The translations under genes and the position numbers were made by a program. The notes under the pieces are model-generated. The model searched no databases, had not been told where the DNA came from, and saw only the letters and a program-made list of their open reading frames with translations. From Streptomyces atroolivaceus (GTDB lineage: Bacteria; Actinomycetota; Actinomycetes; Streptomycetales; Streptomycetaceae), in NCBI RefSeq assembly GCF_000717025.1, contig NZ_JNXG01000013.1, positions 247,164 through 311,163 of the forward strand: a DNA stretch of 64,000 nucleotides. Reading direction: 5' to 3'. This document shows, in pieces, positions 27,984 through 35,125 of the stretch (position 1 is the stretch's first letter; each line of letters starts with the position of its first letter).

Positions 27984-28463
27984 ATGCAGGGCGACCCCGA
28001 GGTCCTCGAGTTCCTGAACGAACAGCTGACCGCCGAATTGACTGCCATCAATCAGTACTTCCTGCACGCCAAGATGCAGGAGAACTTCGGCTGGACGAAG
28101 CTCGCCAAGTACACCCGGGCCGAATCGTTCGACGAGATGAAGCACGCGGAGATCCTCACCGACCGGATCCTCTTCCTCGACGGTCTGCCCAACTATCAGC
28201 GTCTCTTCCACGTGCGGGTCGGCCAGACGGTCACCGAGATGTTCCAGGCCGACCGCCAGGTGGAGGTGGAGGCGATCGACCGCCTCAGGCGTGGCATCGA
28301 GGTAATGCGAGGCAAGGGCGACATCACCTCGGCGAACATCTTCGAGGCCATCCTGGCGGACGAAGAACACCACATCGACTATCTCGACACCCAGCTGGAT
28401 CTGATCGAGAAGCTCGGCGAGCCGCTCTACATCGCCCAGGTGATCGAGCAGCCGGAGAGCTGA
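27984..28463 (+). CDS. bfr: Bacterioferritin
   Basis: Heme-containing iron-storage cage subunit, 159 residues. The ferroxidase residues E18, E51 and H54 and the heme-ligand Met52 (DEMKHAEIL) sit at the standard positions, and ILADEEHHIDYLD supplies the second E and H pair. ATG 27984 has AAGGAG at about 10 nt; the upstream frame is not homologous. The imperfect palindrome TAAGCGTGCACTTA lies about 90 bp upstream and could be an operator. Convergent with bfd, which probably helps release iron from this protein. Confidence 0.96.
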   Translation: MQGDPEVLEFLNEQLTAELTAINQYFLHAKMQENFGWTKLAKYTRAESFDEMKHAEILTDRILFLDGLPNYQRLFHVRVGQTVTEMFQADRQVEVEAIDRLRRGIEVMRGKGDITSANIFEAILADEEHHIDYLDTQLDLIEKLGEPLYIAQVIEQPES

Positions 28464-28487
28464 TCCGCCGGAGGCACCGGTACGACT

Positions 28488-28506
28488 CCGCCCCGGTCCG
28501 GGGCGG
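28488..28506. terminator. Hairpin between convergent bfr and bfd
   Basis: CCGCCCCGG (28488-28496) and CCGGGGCGG (28498-28506) are perfect inverted arms, a likely bidirectional terminator. Confidence 0.6.
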
Positions 28507-28511
28507 GCTCC

Positions 28512-28781
28512 TCAGGCGGCGTCGGAGAGCCTGACATCCGGAGTTGCTCCGAGGGCGGCGGGCGCACCGGCCTGGGCACCCGTCGGCGCCGTACGTCCCC
28601 CGACGAGATCACGGCGCGGACAGTCGCCGCGGCCGAGCAGCGCCTGGATCCTGCGGACGCAGCCGCCGCAGTCGGTGCCGGCCTTGCAGGCGGAGGCGAT
28701 CTGGCGAGGCGTGCACGCTCCGCCATCCGCATGCTGCTTGACCTGGGCCTCCGTGATGCCGAAGCAGGAACAGACGTACAT
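28512..28781 (-). CDS. bfd: Bacterioferritin-associated ferredoxin (Bfd-like)
   Basis: Small [2Fe-2S] protein that feeds electrons to bacterioferritin to mobilise stored iron. The cluster ligands C4, C6, C38 and C41 match the classic Bfd spacing. An Ala/Pro/Gly-rich tail of about 35 residues extends past the domain. ATG 28781 is chosen because GGAGGTGA lies 8 nt upstream; a GTG 9 nt earlier falls inside that SD. The iron box about 45 bp upstream predicts induction under iron starvation. Confidence 0.93.
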   Translation of the reverse strand: MYVCSCFGITEAQVKQHADGGACTPRQIASACKAGTDCGGCVRRIQALLGRGDCPRRDLVGGRTAPTGAQAGAPAALGATPDVRLSDAA

Positions 28782-28825
28782 GCGGTTCACCTCCCGACGG
28801 GTCGATCGCTGTGCCGTCCCGAATT

Positions 28826-28844
28826 TTCGGTGAGGCTAACCTAA
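28826..28844 (-). promoter_or_regulatory. DmdR/IdeR-type iron box upstream of bfd
   Basis: Plus-strand TTCGGTGAGGCTAACCTAA reads TTAGGTTAGCCTCACCGAA on the minus strand. This matches the 19-bp DtxR-family box in 17 positions by eye. It lies 45-63 bp upstream of the bfd start, suited to repression by Fe-loaded DmdR1. Confidence 0.85.
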
Positions 28845-28886
28845 CCTTACCCGCGAGCCCTCTCACGCAAAAGCCCCGGTACGCCC

Positions 28887-28919
28887 GTGGGGCACGGATC
28901 ACATCGATCCGTGCCCCAC
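28887..28919 (-). terminator. Hairpin downstream of the DAHP synthase gene
   Basis: GTGGGGCACGGATC (28887-28900) and its perfect complement at 28906-28919 form a 14-bp stem with loop ACATC, 22 bp past the DAHP synthase stop. Confidence 0.75.
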
Positions 28920-28940
28920 AGGTGTCACCGAGGGTGCTTC

Positions 28941-30293
28941 TTACTGGTCGCGGTACATCTCGGCCACCAGGAAGGCCAGGTCGAGGGACTGGCTGCGGTT
29001 GAGGCGCGGGTCGCAGGCCGTCTCGTAGCGCTGGTGCAGATCGTCCACGAAGATCTCGTGGCCGCCGCCGACGCACTCGGTGACGTCGTCGCCCGTGAGC
29101 TCGACGTGGATGCCCCCGGGATGCGTCCCGAGCTGCTTGTGCACCTCGAAGAAGCCCTTGACCTCGTCCAGGACGTCGTCGAAGCGACGCGTCTTGTGGC
29201 CGGAGGCGGCCTCGAAGGTGTTCCCGTGCATCGGGTCGGTCACCCACACCACCGTGGCACCGGAGGCGGTGACCTTCTCGACCAGCTCGGGGAGCTTGTC
29301 GCGGACCTTGTCGGCGCCCATGCGGACGATGAAGGTCAGCCTGCCCGGCTCGCGGTCGGGGTCGAGGCGGTCGACGTAGCCGAGCGCCTCGTCGACGGTG
29401 GTCGTCGGGCCGAGCTTGATTCCGATGGGGTTGCGGATCTTCGAGGCGAACTCGATGTGCGCGCCGTCCATCTGCCGCGTGCGCTCACCGACCCAGACCA
29501 TGTGGCCCGAGGTGTCGTAGAGCCGGCCCGTGCGCGAGTCGGTGCGGGTCAGCGACGACTCGTAGTCGAGCAGCAGCGCCTCGTGCGAGGCGTAGAACTC
29601 GACCGCCTTGAATTCGGCCGGGTCCGTGCCGCACGCCTTCATGAAGTTCAGCGCGTTGTCGATCTCGCGGGCCAGGGCCTCGTAACGCTGCCCGGACGGT
29701 GAGGACTTCACGAAGTCCTGGTTCCAGGCGTGCACCTGGCGCAGGTCCGCGTAACCCCCGGTGGTGAAGGCGCGCACCAGGTTCAGCGTGGAAGCGGATG
29801 CGTGGTACATCTGCTTCAGCCGCTCGGGGTTCGGGATGCGGGCGGCCTCGGTGAATTCGAAGCCGTTGACGGAGTCGCCGCGGTAGGTCGGCAGGGTCAC
29901 GCCGTCGCGGGTCTCGGTGGGCTTGGAGCGCGGCTTGGAGTACTGCCCGGCGATCCGGCCGATCTTGACCACCGGCACGGAGGCCGCGTAGGTCAGGACG
30001 GCGCTCATCTGGAGCAGCGTCTTGAGCTTGGCCCGGATGTGCTCTGCGGACACGGCGTCGAAGGCCTCGGCACAGTCGCCGCCCTGCAGCAGGAACGCCT
30101 CGCCCTTGGCGACGGCTCCCAGGCGGGCGCGCAGCTGGTCGCACTCGCCCGCGAAGACGAGCGGAGGATACGACTCGAGGTCCGCGAGTACGTCGCGCAG
30201 AGCCTCGGCATCGGGGTACTCGGGCTGCTGCGCCGCGGGAAGGTCTCGCCAGGTGTGGCCACCGGCGACGGAGGTATTGGCGTTCACGGTCAC
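28941..30293 (-). CDS. aroH: Class II 3-deoxy-7-phosphoheptulonate (DAHP) synthase
   Basis: First enzyme of the shikimate pathway, joining PEP and erythrose 4-phosphate. 450 residues, the plant/actinobacterial type II form. Motifs include YPPLVFAGECDQLRARLG, FLLQGGDCAEAFD (metal Cys), VPVVKIGRIAGQYSKPRS, LLDYESSLTR, WVGERTRQ, and IVRMGADKVRDKLP with VVWVTDPMHGN. GTG 30293 begins the family N-terminus and has TAATGT at leaderless spacing. It is divergent from trpL-trpEG, so shikimate entry and the tryptophan branch share one intergenic region. Confidence 0.95.
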   Translation of the reverse strand: MTVNANTSVAGGHTWRDLPAAQQPEYPDAEALRDVLADLESYPPLVFAGECDQLRARLGAVAKGEAFLLQGGDCAEAFDAVSAEHIRAKLKTLLQMSAVLTYAASVPVVKIGRIAGQYSKPRSKPTETRDGVTLPTYRGDSVNGFEFTEAARIPNPERLKQMYHASASTLNLVRAFTTGGYADLRQVHAWNQDFVKSSPSGQRYEALAREIDNALNFMKACGTDPAEFKAVEFYASHEALLLDYESSLTRTDSRTGRLYDTSGHMVWVGERTRQMDGAHIEFASKIRNPIGIKLGPTTTVDEALGYVDRLDPDREPGRLTFIVRMGADKVRDKLPELVEKVTASGATVVWVTDPMHGNTFEAASGHKTRRFDDVLDEVKGFFEVHKQLGTHPGGIHVELTGDDVTECVGGGHEIFVDDLHQRYETACDPRLNRSQSLDLAFLVAEMYRDQ

Positions 30294-30306
30294 CTTGACA
30301 ACATTA
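30294..30306 (-). promoter_or_regulatory. Predicted -10 element for a leaderless transcript
   Basis: On the minus strand TAATGT (30306-30301) is followed by 7 nt and the GTG at 30293. Confidence 0.5.
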
Positions 30307-30349
30307 CGGGGTCGGCGAGTGCGCCCCATCCGCCCGCTCAACAAATGAG

Positions 30350-30361
30350 ACGAGCGCTCGT
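30350..30361. promoter_or_regulatory. Perfect 12-bp palindrome in the aroH/trpL divergent promoter
   Basis: ACGAGCGCTCGT is a perfect palindrome. It covers the place where the trpL -35 should lie and is about 45 bp upstream of the aroH -10. It is a candidate operator for a regulator of aromatic biosynthesis; no known site was recognised. Confidence 0.45.
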
Positions 30362-30378
30362 TTGTCCATCGCTTCCGC

Positions 30379-30391
30379 TAGGGTACGTGGC
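30379..30391 (+). promoter_or_regulatory. trpL -10 element, predicted leaderless
   Basis: TAGGGT (30379-30384) is followed by 7 nt and the trpL ATG at 30392, so transcription should start at or very near the leader-peptide start codon. Confidence 0.6.
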
Positions 30392-30448
30392 ATGTTCGCG
30401 CAGACGACTCAGAACTGGTGGTGGACCGCTCATCCGGCGGCCCACTGA
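30392..30448 (+). CDS. trpL: trp attenuator leader peptide
   Basis: 18-codon ORF encoding MFAQTTQNWWWTAHPAAH. Three consecutive Trp codons (30416-30424) let the ribosome stall when charged tRNA-Trp is scarce. It has no SD and a leaderless -10. It is followed by an attenuator and trpEG. A one-component anthranilate synthase gene with such a leader has been described in S. venezuelae, which fits this arrangement. Confidence 0.93.
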   Translation: MFAQTTQNWWWTAHPAAH

Positions 30449-30495
30449 CTCATCGCGCGCACAGACTCCGCGAAGGCCGCCCGAGGGGCGGCCTT
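30437..30495 (+). terminator. trp attenuator: terminator and competing antiterminator
   Basis: AAGGCCGCCC (30473-30482) pairs perfectly with GGGCGGCCTT (30486-30495) around GAG, a 10-bp terminator. GGCGGCC (30437-30443) inside trpL can instead pair with GGCCGCC (30475-30481) and would break it. A ribosome stalled at the Trp codons leaves 30437-30443 free to do this; a ribosome at the trpL stop covers it. Confidence 0.88.
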
Positions 30496-30544
30496 CTCTG
30501 CGTTTCGGAGCCGGGAGCCGTTCCTCCACCAGGAAGGAACGCCC

Positions 30545-32506
30545 ATGCCCGAGCGCAAGCCCGAGCCCATGCCCGGCCGCACCGCCGCCCTCTTGTCCGC
30601 CCTCCTCCGTGCCGACGCCCCGCCGTTCGCCCTGCTGCGCAGGCGCACGCCCGGCCGGAACCACGACACCGTCGAGGTCATGGTCGGCGAGGTGCGGGAG
30701 GTGGACCGGCTCGCGGACATCCCGGTGGGTGAGCTGCCCTCACTGGCCCTGGTGCCCTTCCGGCAGATCGCCGAGCGCGGTTTCGACGTGCGGGACGACG
30801 GCACTCCCCTCTCCGTACTGGTCGCCGAGGAAGCGTACGAGCTTCCGCTGGCGGAGGTGCTCGCGCAGCTGCCGGCCCACGACGTGCGGGTCGAGGACGG
30901 GGCCTTCGACGTCCCTGACGAGGAGTACGCGGACATCGTCCGAAGAGTCATCGAGGACGAGATCGGGCAGGGCGAGGGCGCGAACTTCGTGATCCGGCGG
31001 ACCTTCGCCGGCGAGATCCCCGGATTCTGCCGGGCCGACGCCCTGGCGCTGTTCCGCCGTCTGCTGGCCGGCGAACGCGGCGCGTACTGGACGTTCGTCG
31101 TGCACACGGGGGACGGACGGACCGACGGAACCGCCCCGTCGGGGCTGCGGGTGGCGACGGGCGGGCGGACGCTGGTCGGCGCCAGCCCGGAGGTCCATGT
31201 CCGGATGTCCGGAGGGACCGTCGTCATGAATCCGATCAGCGGGACCTACCGCTACCCGGCCGGTGGGCCGACCGCCGAGAGCCTGCTGACCTTCCTCGGT
31301 GACCGCAAGGAGACCGAGGAGCTCTCCATGGTCGTCGACGAGGAACTCAAGATGATGTGCACGGTCGGCGACATGGGCGGTGTGGTGGTCGGGCCCCGGC
31401 TGAAGGAGATGGCCCATCTGGCGCATACGGAGTACGAGCTGCGCGGGCGTTCCTCACTCGATGTGCGCGAGGTCCTGAAGGAGACCATGTTCGCCGCGAC
31501 GGTCACCGGCTCCCCCGTACAGAACGCCTGCCGGGTCATCGAGCGGTACGAGCAGGGGGGCCGCGGCTACTACGCGGGCGCCCTGGCACTGGTGGGCCGG
31601 GAGCCCGGCGGGGCACAGACACTGGATTCGCCGATCCTGATCCGCACCGCCGACATCTCGTCGGCCGGCCGGCTGCGGGTGCCGGTGGGGGCGACCCTCG
31701 TACGCCACTCCGATCCGGCGGGAGAGGTCGCCGAGACCCACGCGAAGGCGGCCGGCGTGCTCGCGGCGCTGGGCGCCGGGCCGGGCCGGCCCGAGTCGGA
31801 GGCGAACCGTCCGCGGCTGGCCTCCGATCCGCGGGTGCAGGCGGCCCTGGAGGACCGGCGCGGCGGGCTCGCCCCCTTCTGGCTGCGGATGCAGGAGCGT
31901 ACGCGGGACCTGTCCGGCCACGCGCTGGTGGTGGACGGCGAGGACACCTTCACGGCGATGCTGGCGCATCTGCTGCGCTCCTCGGGCCTCACGGTTTCGG
32001 TGCGCCGCTACGACGAGCCCGGGCTGCGCGAGACCCTGGGGGTGCACGAGGGGCCCGTGGTCCTGGGGCCGGGGCCGGGCGATCCTGGAGACACGGCCGA
32101 TCCGAAGATGCGGCTGCTGAGAGGGCTGGCCGCCGAGCTGGTGCGGGAACACCGCCACGGGCTGCTCGGCGTCTGCCTCGGCCATGAACTGATCGCGGCG
32201 GAGCTGGGCATGGAGATCGCGCGGAAGGCCGTGCCGTACCAGGGTGCGCAGACCCGGATCGACCTGTTCGGCCGGCCGGAGACCGTCGGCTTCTACAACA
32301 GCTTCACCGCGCTCTGCGACGACCCGGCGGCCATGGAACTGGGTGCGCACGGGATCGAGGTGAGCCGGGACGCGGCCACCGGCGAGGTGCACGCGCTGCG
32401 GGGCCGGGGCTTCGCGTCCGTCCAGTTCCATCCGGAGTCGGTACTGACGCTGCGCGGCACCACGATCCTGACCGCACTGCTGGCGGCGCTGCCCGTGGCC
32501 GGCTGA
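30545..32506 (+). CDS. trpEG: Fused anthranilate synthase (TrpE-TrpG, PhzE-like)
   Basis: One-chain enzyme turning chorismate and glutamine into anthranilate. 653 residues. The chorismate-binding half (about 1-420) shows NPISGTYRYP, LSMVVDEELKMMCTVGD, GSPVQNACRVIERYEQGGRGYY and IRTADIS. The glutamine amidotransferase half has Cys about 544 in LLGVCLGHE and the His-Glu pair in VQFHPES. The architecture is that of PhzE/ADIC-synthase-like proteins, but the trp attenuator upstream argues for primary tryptophan synthesis. ATG 30545 has AAGGAA upstream. Confidence 0.92.
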   Translation: MPERKPEPMPGRTAALLSALLRADAPPFALLRRRTPGRNHDTVEVMVGEVREVDRLADIPVGELPSLALVPFRQIAERGFDVRDDGTPLSVLVAEEAYELPLAEVLAQLPAHDVRVEDGAFDVPDEEYADIVRRVIEDEIGQGEGANFVIRRTFAGEIPGFCRADALALFRRLLAGERGAYWTFVVHTGDGRTDGTAPSGLRVATGGRTLVGASPEVHVRMSGGTVVMNPISGTYRYPAGGPTAESLLTFLGDRKETEELSMVVDEELKMMCTVGDMGGVVVGPRLKEMAHLAHTEYELRGRSSLDVREVLKETMFAATVTGSPVQNACRVIERYEQGGRGYYAGALALVGREPGGAQTLDSPILIRTADISSAGRLRVPVGATLVRHSDPAGEVAETHAKAAGVLAALGAGPGRPESEANRPRLASDPRVQAALEDRRGGLAPFWLRMQERTRDLSGHALVVDGEDTFTAMLAHLLRSSGLTVSVRRYDEPGLRETLGVHEGPVVLGPGPGDPGDTADPKMRLLRGLAAELVREHRHGLLGVCLGHELIAAELGMEIARKAVPYQGAQTRIDLFGRPETVGFYNSFTALCDDPAAMELGAHGIEVSRDAATGEVHALRGRGFASVQFHPESVLTLRGTTILTALLAALPVAG

Positions 32507-32530
32507 AGCACGGAACCGGCATATGCCAGT

Positions 32531-32575
32531 CGACAACTTTCGTTGCCAAACCGCTCTACGGTAACTAAAGTTGTC
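32531..32575 (+). promoter_or_regulatory. Two inverted copies of CGACAACTTTMGTT
   Basis: CGACAACTTTCGTT (32531-32544) and AACTAAAGTTGTCG (32563-32576) are inverted copies differing in one base, centred 25 bp before the next start codon. Each copy is itself an imperfect palindrome (CAAC/GTTG or AACT/AGTT). This layout suits a dimeric regulator binding two sites across the promoter. The adjoining palindrome GGCATATGCC is at 32518-32527. Confidence 0.6.
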
Positions 32576-32578
32576 GGC

Positions 32579-33109
32579 ATGGCAGCGAATGAGGTCCCCC
32601 CTACCGAACTGACCGCCCTCGAACAGTCCCTCTGCGACGCCCTCGCCCCCCTCGCATCGGCCCTGCGCGCCCGTGACACGGAGCTTCCCGAAGACCAGAT
32701 GTGGGCGGCGGACCCCGTCGAGGTGTCACTGTCGGTCCTCGCCGGCTGGAAGGTGGTGGACTCGGCGGTCACCCGGCTGACGGCACGGGCAGCTCGTACC
32801 GCCGGCTCGTACGGGGCGAGTTACGAGCAGCTGGGGACGGCCTGGGGCATAACGCGGCAGGGAGCCCGTAAGAAGTGGCCGGACGCGGTCAACCGGCCGA
32901 CGGGGGCTGCGGAGCCGGGGACCGTCGAACTGTTCGGGGGGACGGCCGAGCTCTTCCGGGAACCCGCGTCGGGCGGCTGGCGGTGGAGGGGGCGGGGCGC
33001 GGACGGCATACACGGCGGGGCGGACGGGAGTCCCGCCTGCGGCACGAAGGAGGAGGCGGCGGCTTACGCGGGCGCGTTCCTGAAGGAACACGCCCGCGAC
33101 CCGGCCTGA
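32579..33109 (+). CDS. Small HTH-like conserved protein
   Basis: 176 residues, family not named. The first half is helical (TELTALEQSLCDALAPLASALRAR). Then comes SYGASYEQLGTAWGITRQGARKKW, which looks like a helix-turn-helix with the recognition helix TRQGARKKW. The C-terminal half is Gly/Trp-rich (FREPASGGWRWRGRGADG) and may be a small ligand or anti-sigma-like module. It may regulate itself through the duplicated CGACAACTTT sites just upstream. ATG 32579 is chosen over 32543 because the latter lies within the repeats. Confidence 0.6.
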   Translation: MAANEVPPTELTALEQSLCDALAPLASALRARDTELPEDQMWAADPVEVSLSVLAGWKVVDSAVTRLTARAARTAGSYGASYEQLGTAWGITRQGARKKWPDAVNRPTGAAEPGTVELFGGTAELFREPASGGWRWRGRGADGIHGGADGSPACGTKEEAAAYAGAFLKEHARDPA

Positions 33110-33124
33110 TCCGAGCGGCGGACG

Positions 33125-34129
33125 CTAACGGGCGGGCAGCGCCGGGACGAGGAAGTTGTCGCTGCGGCGGTCCGCCAGGTAGTCGGTGACGTTCTGCACG
33201 GTGGCATCGATGATCTGCCCCACGGCGTCACGCGTGTAGTACGCCTGGTGCGAGGTCACGATGACGTTGGGAAAGGTGACCAGCCGGGCGAGGGTGTCGT
33301 CGTCGATGCCCTCCACGGACTTGTCGACGTAGAAGAGCCCCGCCTCCGCCTCGTAGACGTCGAGCCCGACACCGGTGAAACGGCCGGCCCGCAGCTCGGT
33401 GACGAGCGCGCGGGTGTCGATGAGGCCGCCCCGGCTCGAGTTGACCAGGATCGCGTCGTCCTTCATCACGGACAGGGCGTCGGTGTCGATGATGTGCTGC
33501 GTGGCGGGCAGCAGCGGCACGTGGAGGCTGATCAGGTCGGACTCGGCGAAGAGCTGCTCCTTGTCCACGTACGTCATGCCCAGCGCCGTGCAGGCGGGGT
33601 TCTCGGCGACGTCCCAGCCGAGCAGATCCATCCCGAAGCCGTGGGCGATCCGGGTGAACGCCTCACCGATCTTCCCTGTGCCGACCACACCGGCCGTGCG
33701 GCCGTGCATGTCCCGGCCCAGGAGGCCGTCGAGCCGGAAATCGAAGTCTCTGGTGCGGCTCACCGCGCGGACGATACGGCGGTTCACGGCCATGGCAAGG
33801 GTCCAGGCGAACTCGGCCACCGAGTGGGGTGAGTAGTACGAGACCCGCGCGACGCGCAGGGCGAGCCGTTCGGCGACGTCGAGGTCGATGTTGTTGAAGC
33901 CCGTGGAGCGCTGGGCGATCATCTGTGTCCCGCCCGCCGCGAGGGCCTGCAGGACACGGCTGCCGAGGTCGGCGTTGACGCTGGTGGAGACGATCTCGTA
34001 GCCCGCGGCGATCGGAGCGGTGTCCTCGGTGAGGAAGACGTCGAGGCACCGGACATCGTGCAGGCCGGCGAAGGCCTTCTCGAGCAGCGGCTTCTCGTCG
34101 GACTGCACGCCGAATGCCAGGATTTCCAC
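33125..34129 (-). CDS. D-2-hydroxyacid dehydrogenase, D-lactate dehydrogenase type
   Basis: NAD-dependent enzyme interconverting D-lactate and pyruvate or similar 2-oxoacids. 334 residues. The nucleotide loop is GVVGTGKIGEAF (147-158); catalytic residues Arg233 (NSSRGGLID), Glu262 (DVYEAE) and His294 (TSHQAYYTR) are present. The FYVDKSVEGIDDDTLARL insert is typical of LdhA-like members. GTG 34129 with GGGAGA close upstream. Exact substrate is not decidable by eye. Divergent from nothing; the 3' end is 15 bp from the HTH-like gene. Confidence 0.9.
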   Translation of the reverse strand: MEILAFGVQSDEKPLLEKAFAGLHDVRCLDVFLTEDTAPIAAGYEIVSTSVNADLGSRVLQALAAGGTQMIAQRSTGFNNIDLDVAERLALRVARVSYYSPHSVAEFAWTLAMAVNRRIVRAVSRTRDFDFRLDGLLGRDMHGRTAGVVGTGKIGEAFTRIAHGFGMDLLGWDVAENPACTALGMTYVDKEQLFAESDLISLHVPLLPATQHIIDTDALSVMKDDAILVNSSRGGLIDTRALVTELRAGRFTGVGLDVYEAEAGLFYVDKSVEGIDDDTLARLVTFPNVIVTSHQAYYTRDAVGQIIDATVQNVTDYLADRRSDNFLVPALPAR

Positions 34130-34340
34130 GACGTCTCCCGGGTGAGGGTGCGGGGCCGGTCCTCGCGAATATACGGCCCGCGATCCCGGGGCGCCGCCCG
34201 GCAGACGGGTCTTGGCCGAATAGGTGTCAGCAGGTGTCAGCCCGAGCAGACCTCCGCTCCGCGCCGCTTCCTGCGAACGGCCGGCGCCGTCCTCAGCCGC
34301 ACGACGTCCGGCTCACGGAGAGTGGGAGGGCCCCTTCCGA
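34130..34340. other. Intergenic, upstream of the D-lactate-dehydrogenase-like gene
   Basis: No gene. A short direct repeat AGGTGTCAGC-like motif lies near 34223-34240. Otherwise I see nothing beyond the GC-rich tandem array that follows. Confidence 0.4.
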
Positions 34341-34435
34341 GGGCGGCCCGGCAGGGGGCGGCCCTCGGCAGGGAGGGCGTCCCGGCAGAGGGGCGGCCCG
34401 TCAGGGAGCCGTCTCGACAGGGGGCGGCCCTGTCA
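34341..34435. repeat. Six imperfect 16-17-bp GC-rich tandem repeats ending in a hairpin at the macR stop
   Basis: Units of the form GGGGGCGGCCCTCGGCA start at about 34341, 34354, 34371, 34388, 34404 and 34420. The last contains GACAGGG (34416-34422) and CCCTGTC (34428-34434), a 7-bp hairpin that overlaps the macR stop codon and may end the macSR transcript. The upstream copies look like decayed versions of the same hairpin. Confidence 0.65.
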
Positions 34436-35125
34436 GACGTCGTCGAGGCCGGCTTCGATGGCGTACCGCACGAGTTCCACCCGGTTGTGCAGCTGGAGCT
34501 TGCCCAGGGTGTTCTGGACGTGGTTCTGGACGGTGCGGTGGGAGATGACCAGGCGCTCGGCGATCTGCTTGTACGAAAGTCCCTTGGCGACCAGCCGCAG
34601 CACCTCTGTCTCACGGTCGGTGAGCTGCGGGACCTTCGGCCGGTCGGGAGCCGCGGGGGCGGGGTCGGAGGCGAGCCGGCGGTACTCGCCGAGGACCAGT
34701 CCGGCGAGGCCCGGCGTGAAGACCGGGTCGCCGGCCGCTGTGGCGCGTACCGCCTCGGTCAGTTCCTGGGTGCTGGCCGACTTGAGCAGGTAGCCGGTGG
34801 CGCCCGACTTCACGGCTTCCAGGACGTCGGCGTGCTCGCCGCTGGCGGAGAGCACCAGGACGCGCAGCCCTGGGTGGGAACCGACGAGCTCCTTGCAGAC
34901 CTGGACGCCGGGCATCCCCGGCAGATTCAGGTCGAGCACCAGGACGTCGGGGCCGGCCGCCCTGGCCCGCCGCACGGCTCCCGGGCCGTCGCCGGCGGTC
35001 GCGACCACGTCGAAACCGGACTCGGCCAGATCGCGGGCGACGGCATCGCGCCACATCGGGTGGTCGTCGACGACCATCACCTTGATGGCGCGCTCCTCGG
35101 ATGCCTGCGTGTTCGGTGTACTCAT
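34433..35125 (-). CDS. macR: NarL/LuxR-family response regulator, MacR-like
   Basis: 230-residue regulator. Receiver domain: VMVVDDHPMWRD with the acidic pair and the phospho-acceptor Asp65 in VLVLDLNLPGMPG, plus LKSAST for the Lys. LuxR-type helix-turn-helix at about 165-225 (LTDRETEVLRLVAKGLSYKQIAERLVISHRTVQNHV). The start overlaps the kinase stop by ATGA. In S. coelicolor the MacRS pair in the same gene neighbourhood controls membrane and morphogenesis genes; orthology is inferred from context. Half-site-like GTACTCA lies at its own start. Confidence 0.9.
   Translation of the reverse strand: MSTPNTQASEERAIKVMVVDDHPMWRDAVARDLAESGFDVVATAGDGPGAVRRARAAGPDVLVLDLNLPGMPGVQVCKELVGSHPGLRVLVLSASGEHADVLEAVKSGATGYLLKSASTQELTEAVRATAAGDPVFTPGLAGLVLGEYRRLASDPAPAAPDRPKVPQLTDRETEVLRLVAKGLSYKQIAERLVISHRTVQNHVQNTLGKLQLHNRVELVRYAIEAGLDDV

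Noticed and set aside
30545..32506. Interpretation of the fused anthranilate synthase as a phenazine (PhzE) biosynthetic gene
   Set aside because: No other phz genes are nearby, and the trp attenuator points to primary tryptophan synthesis.
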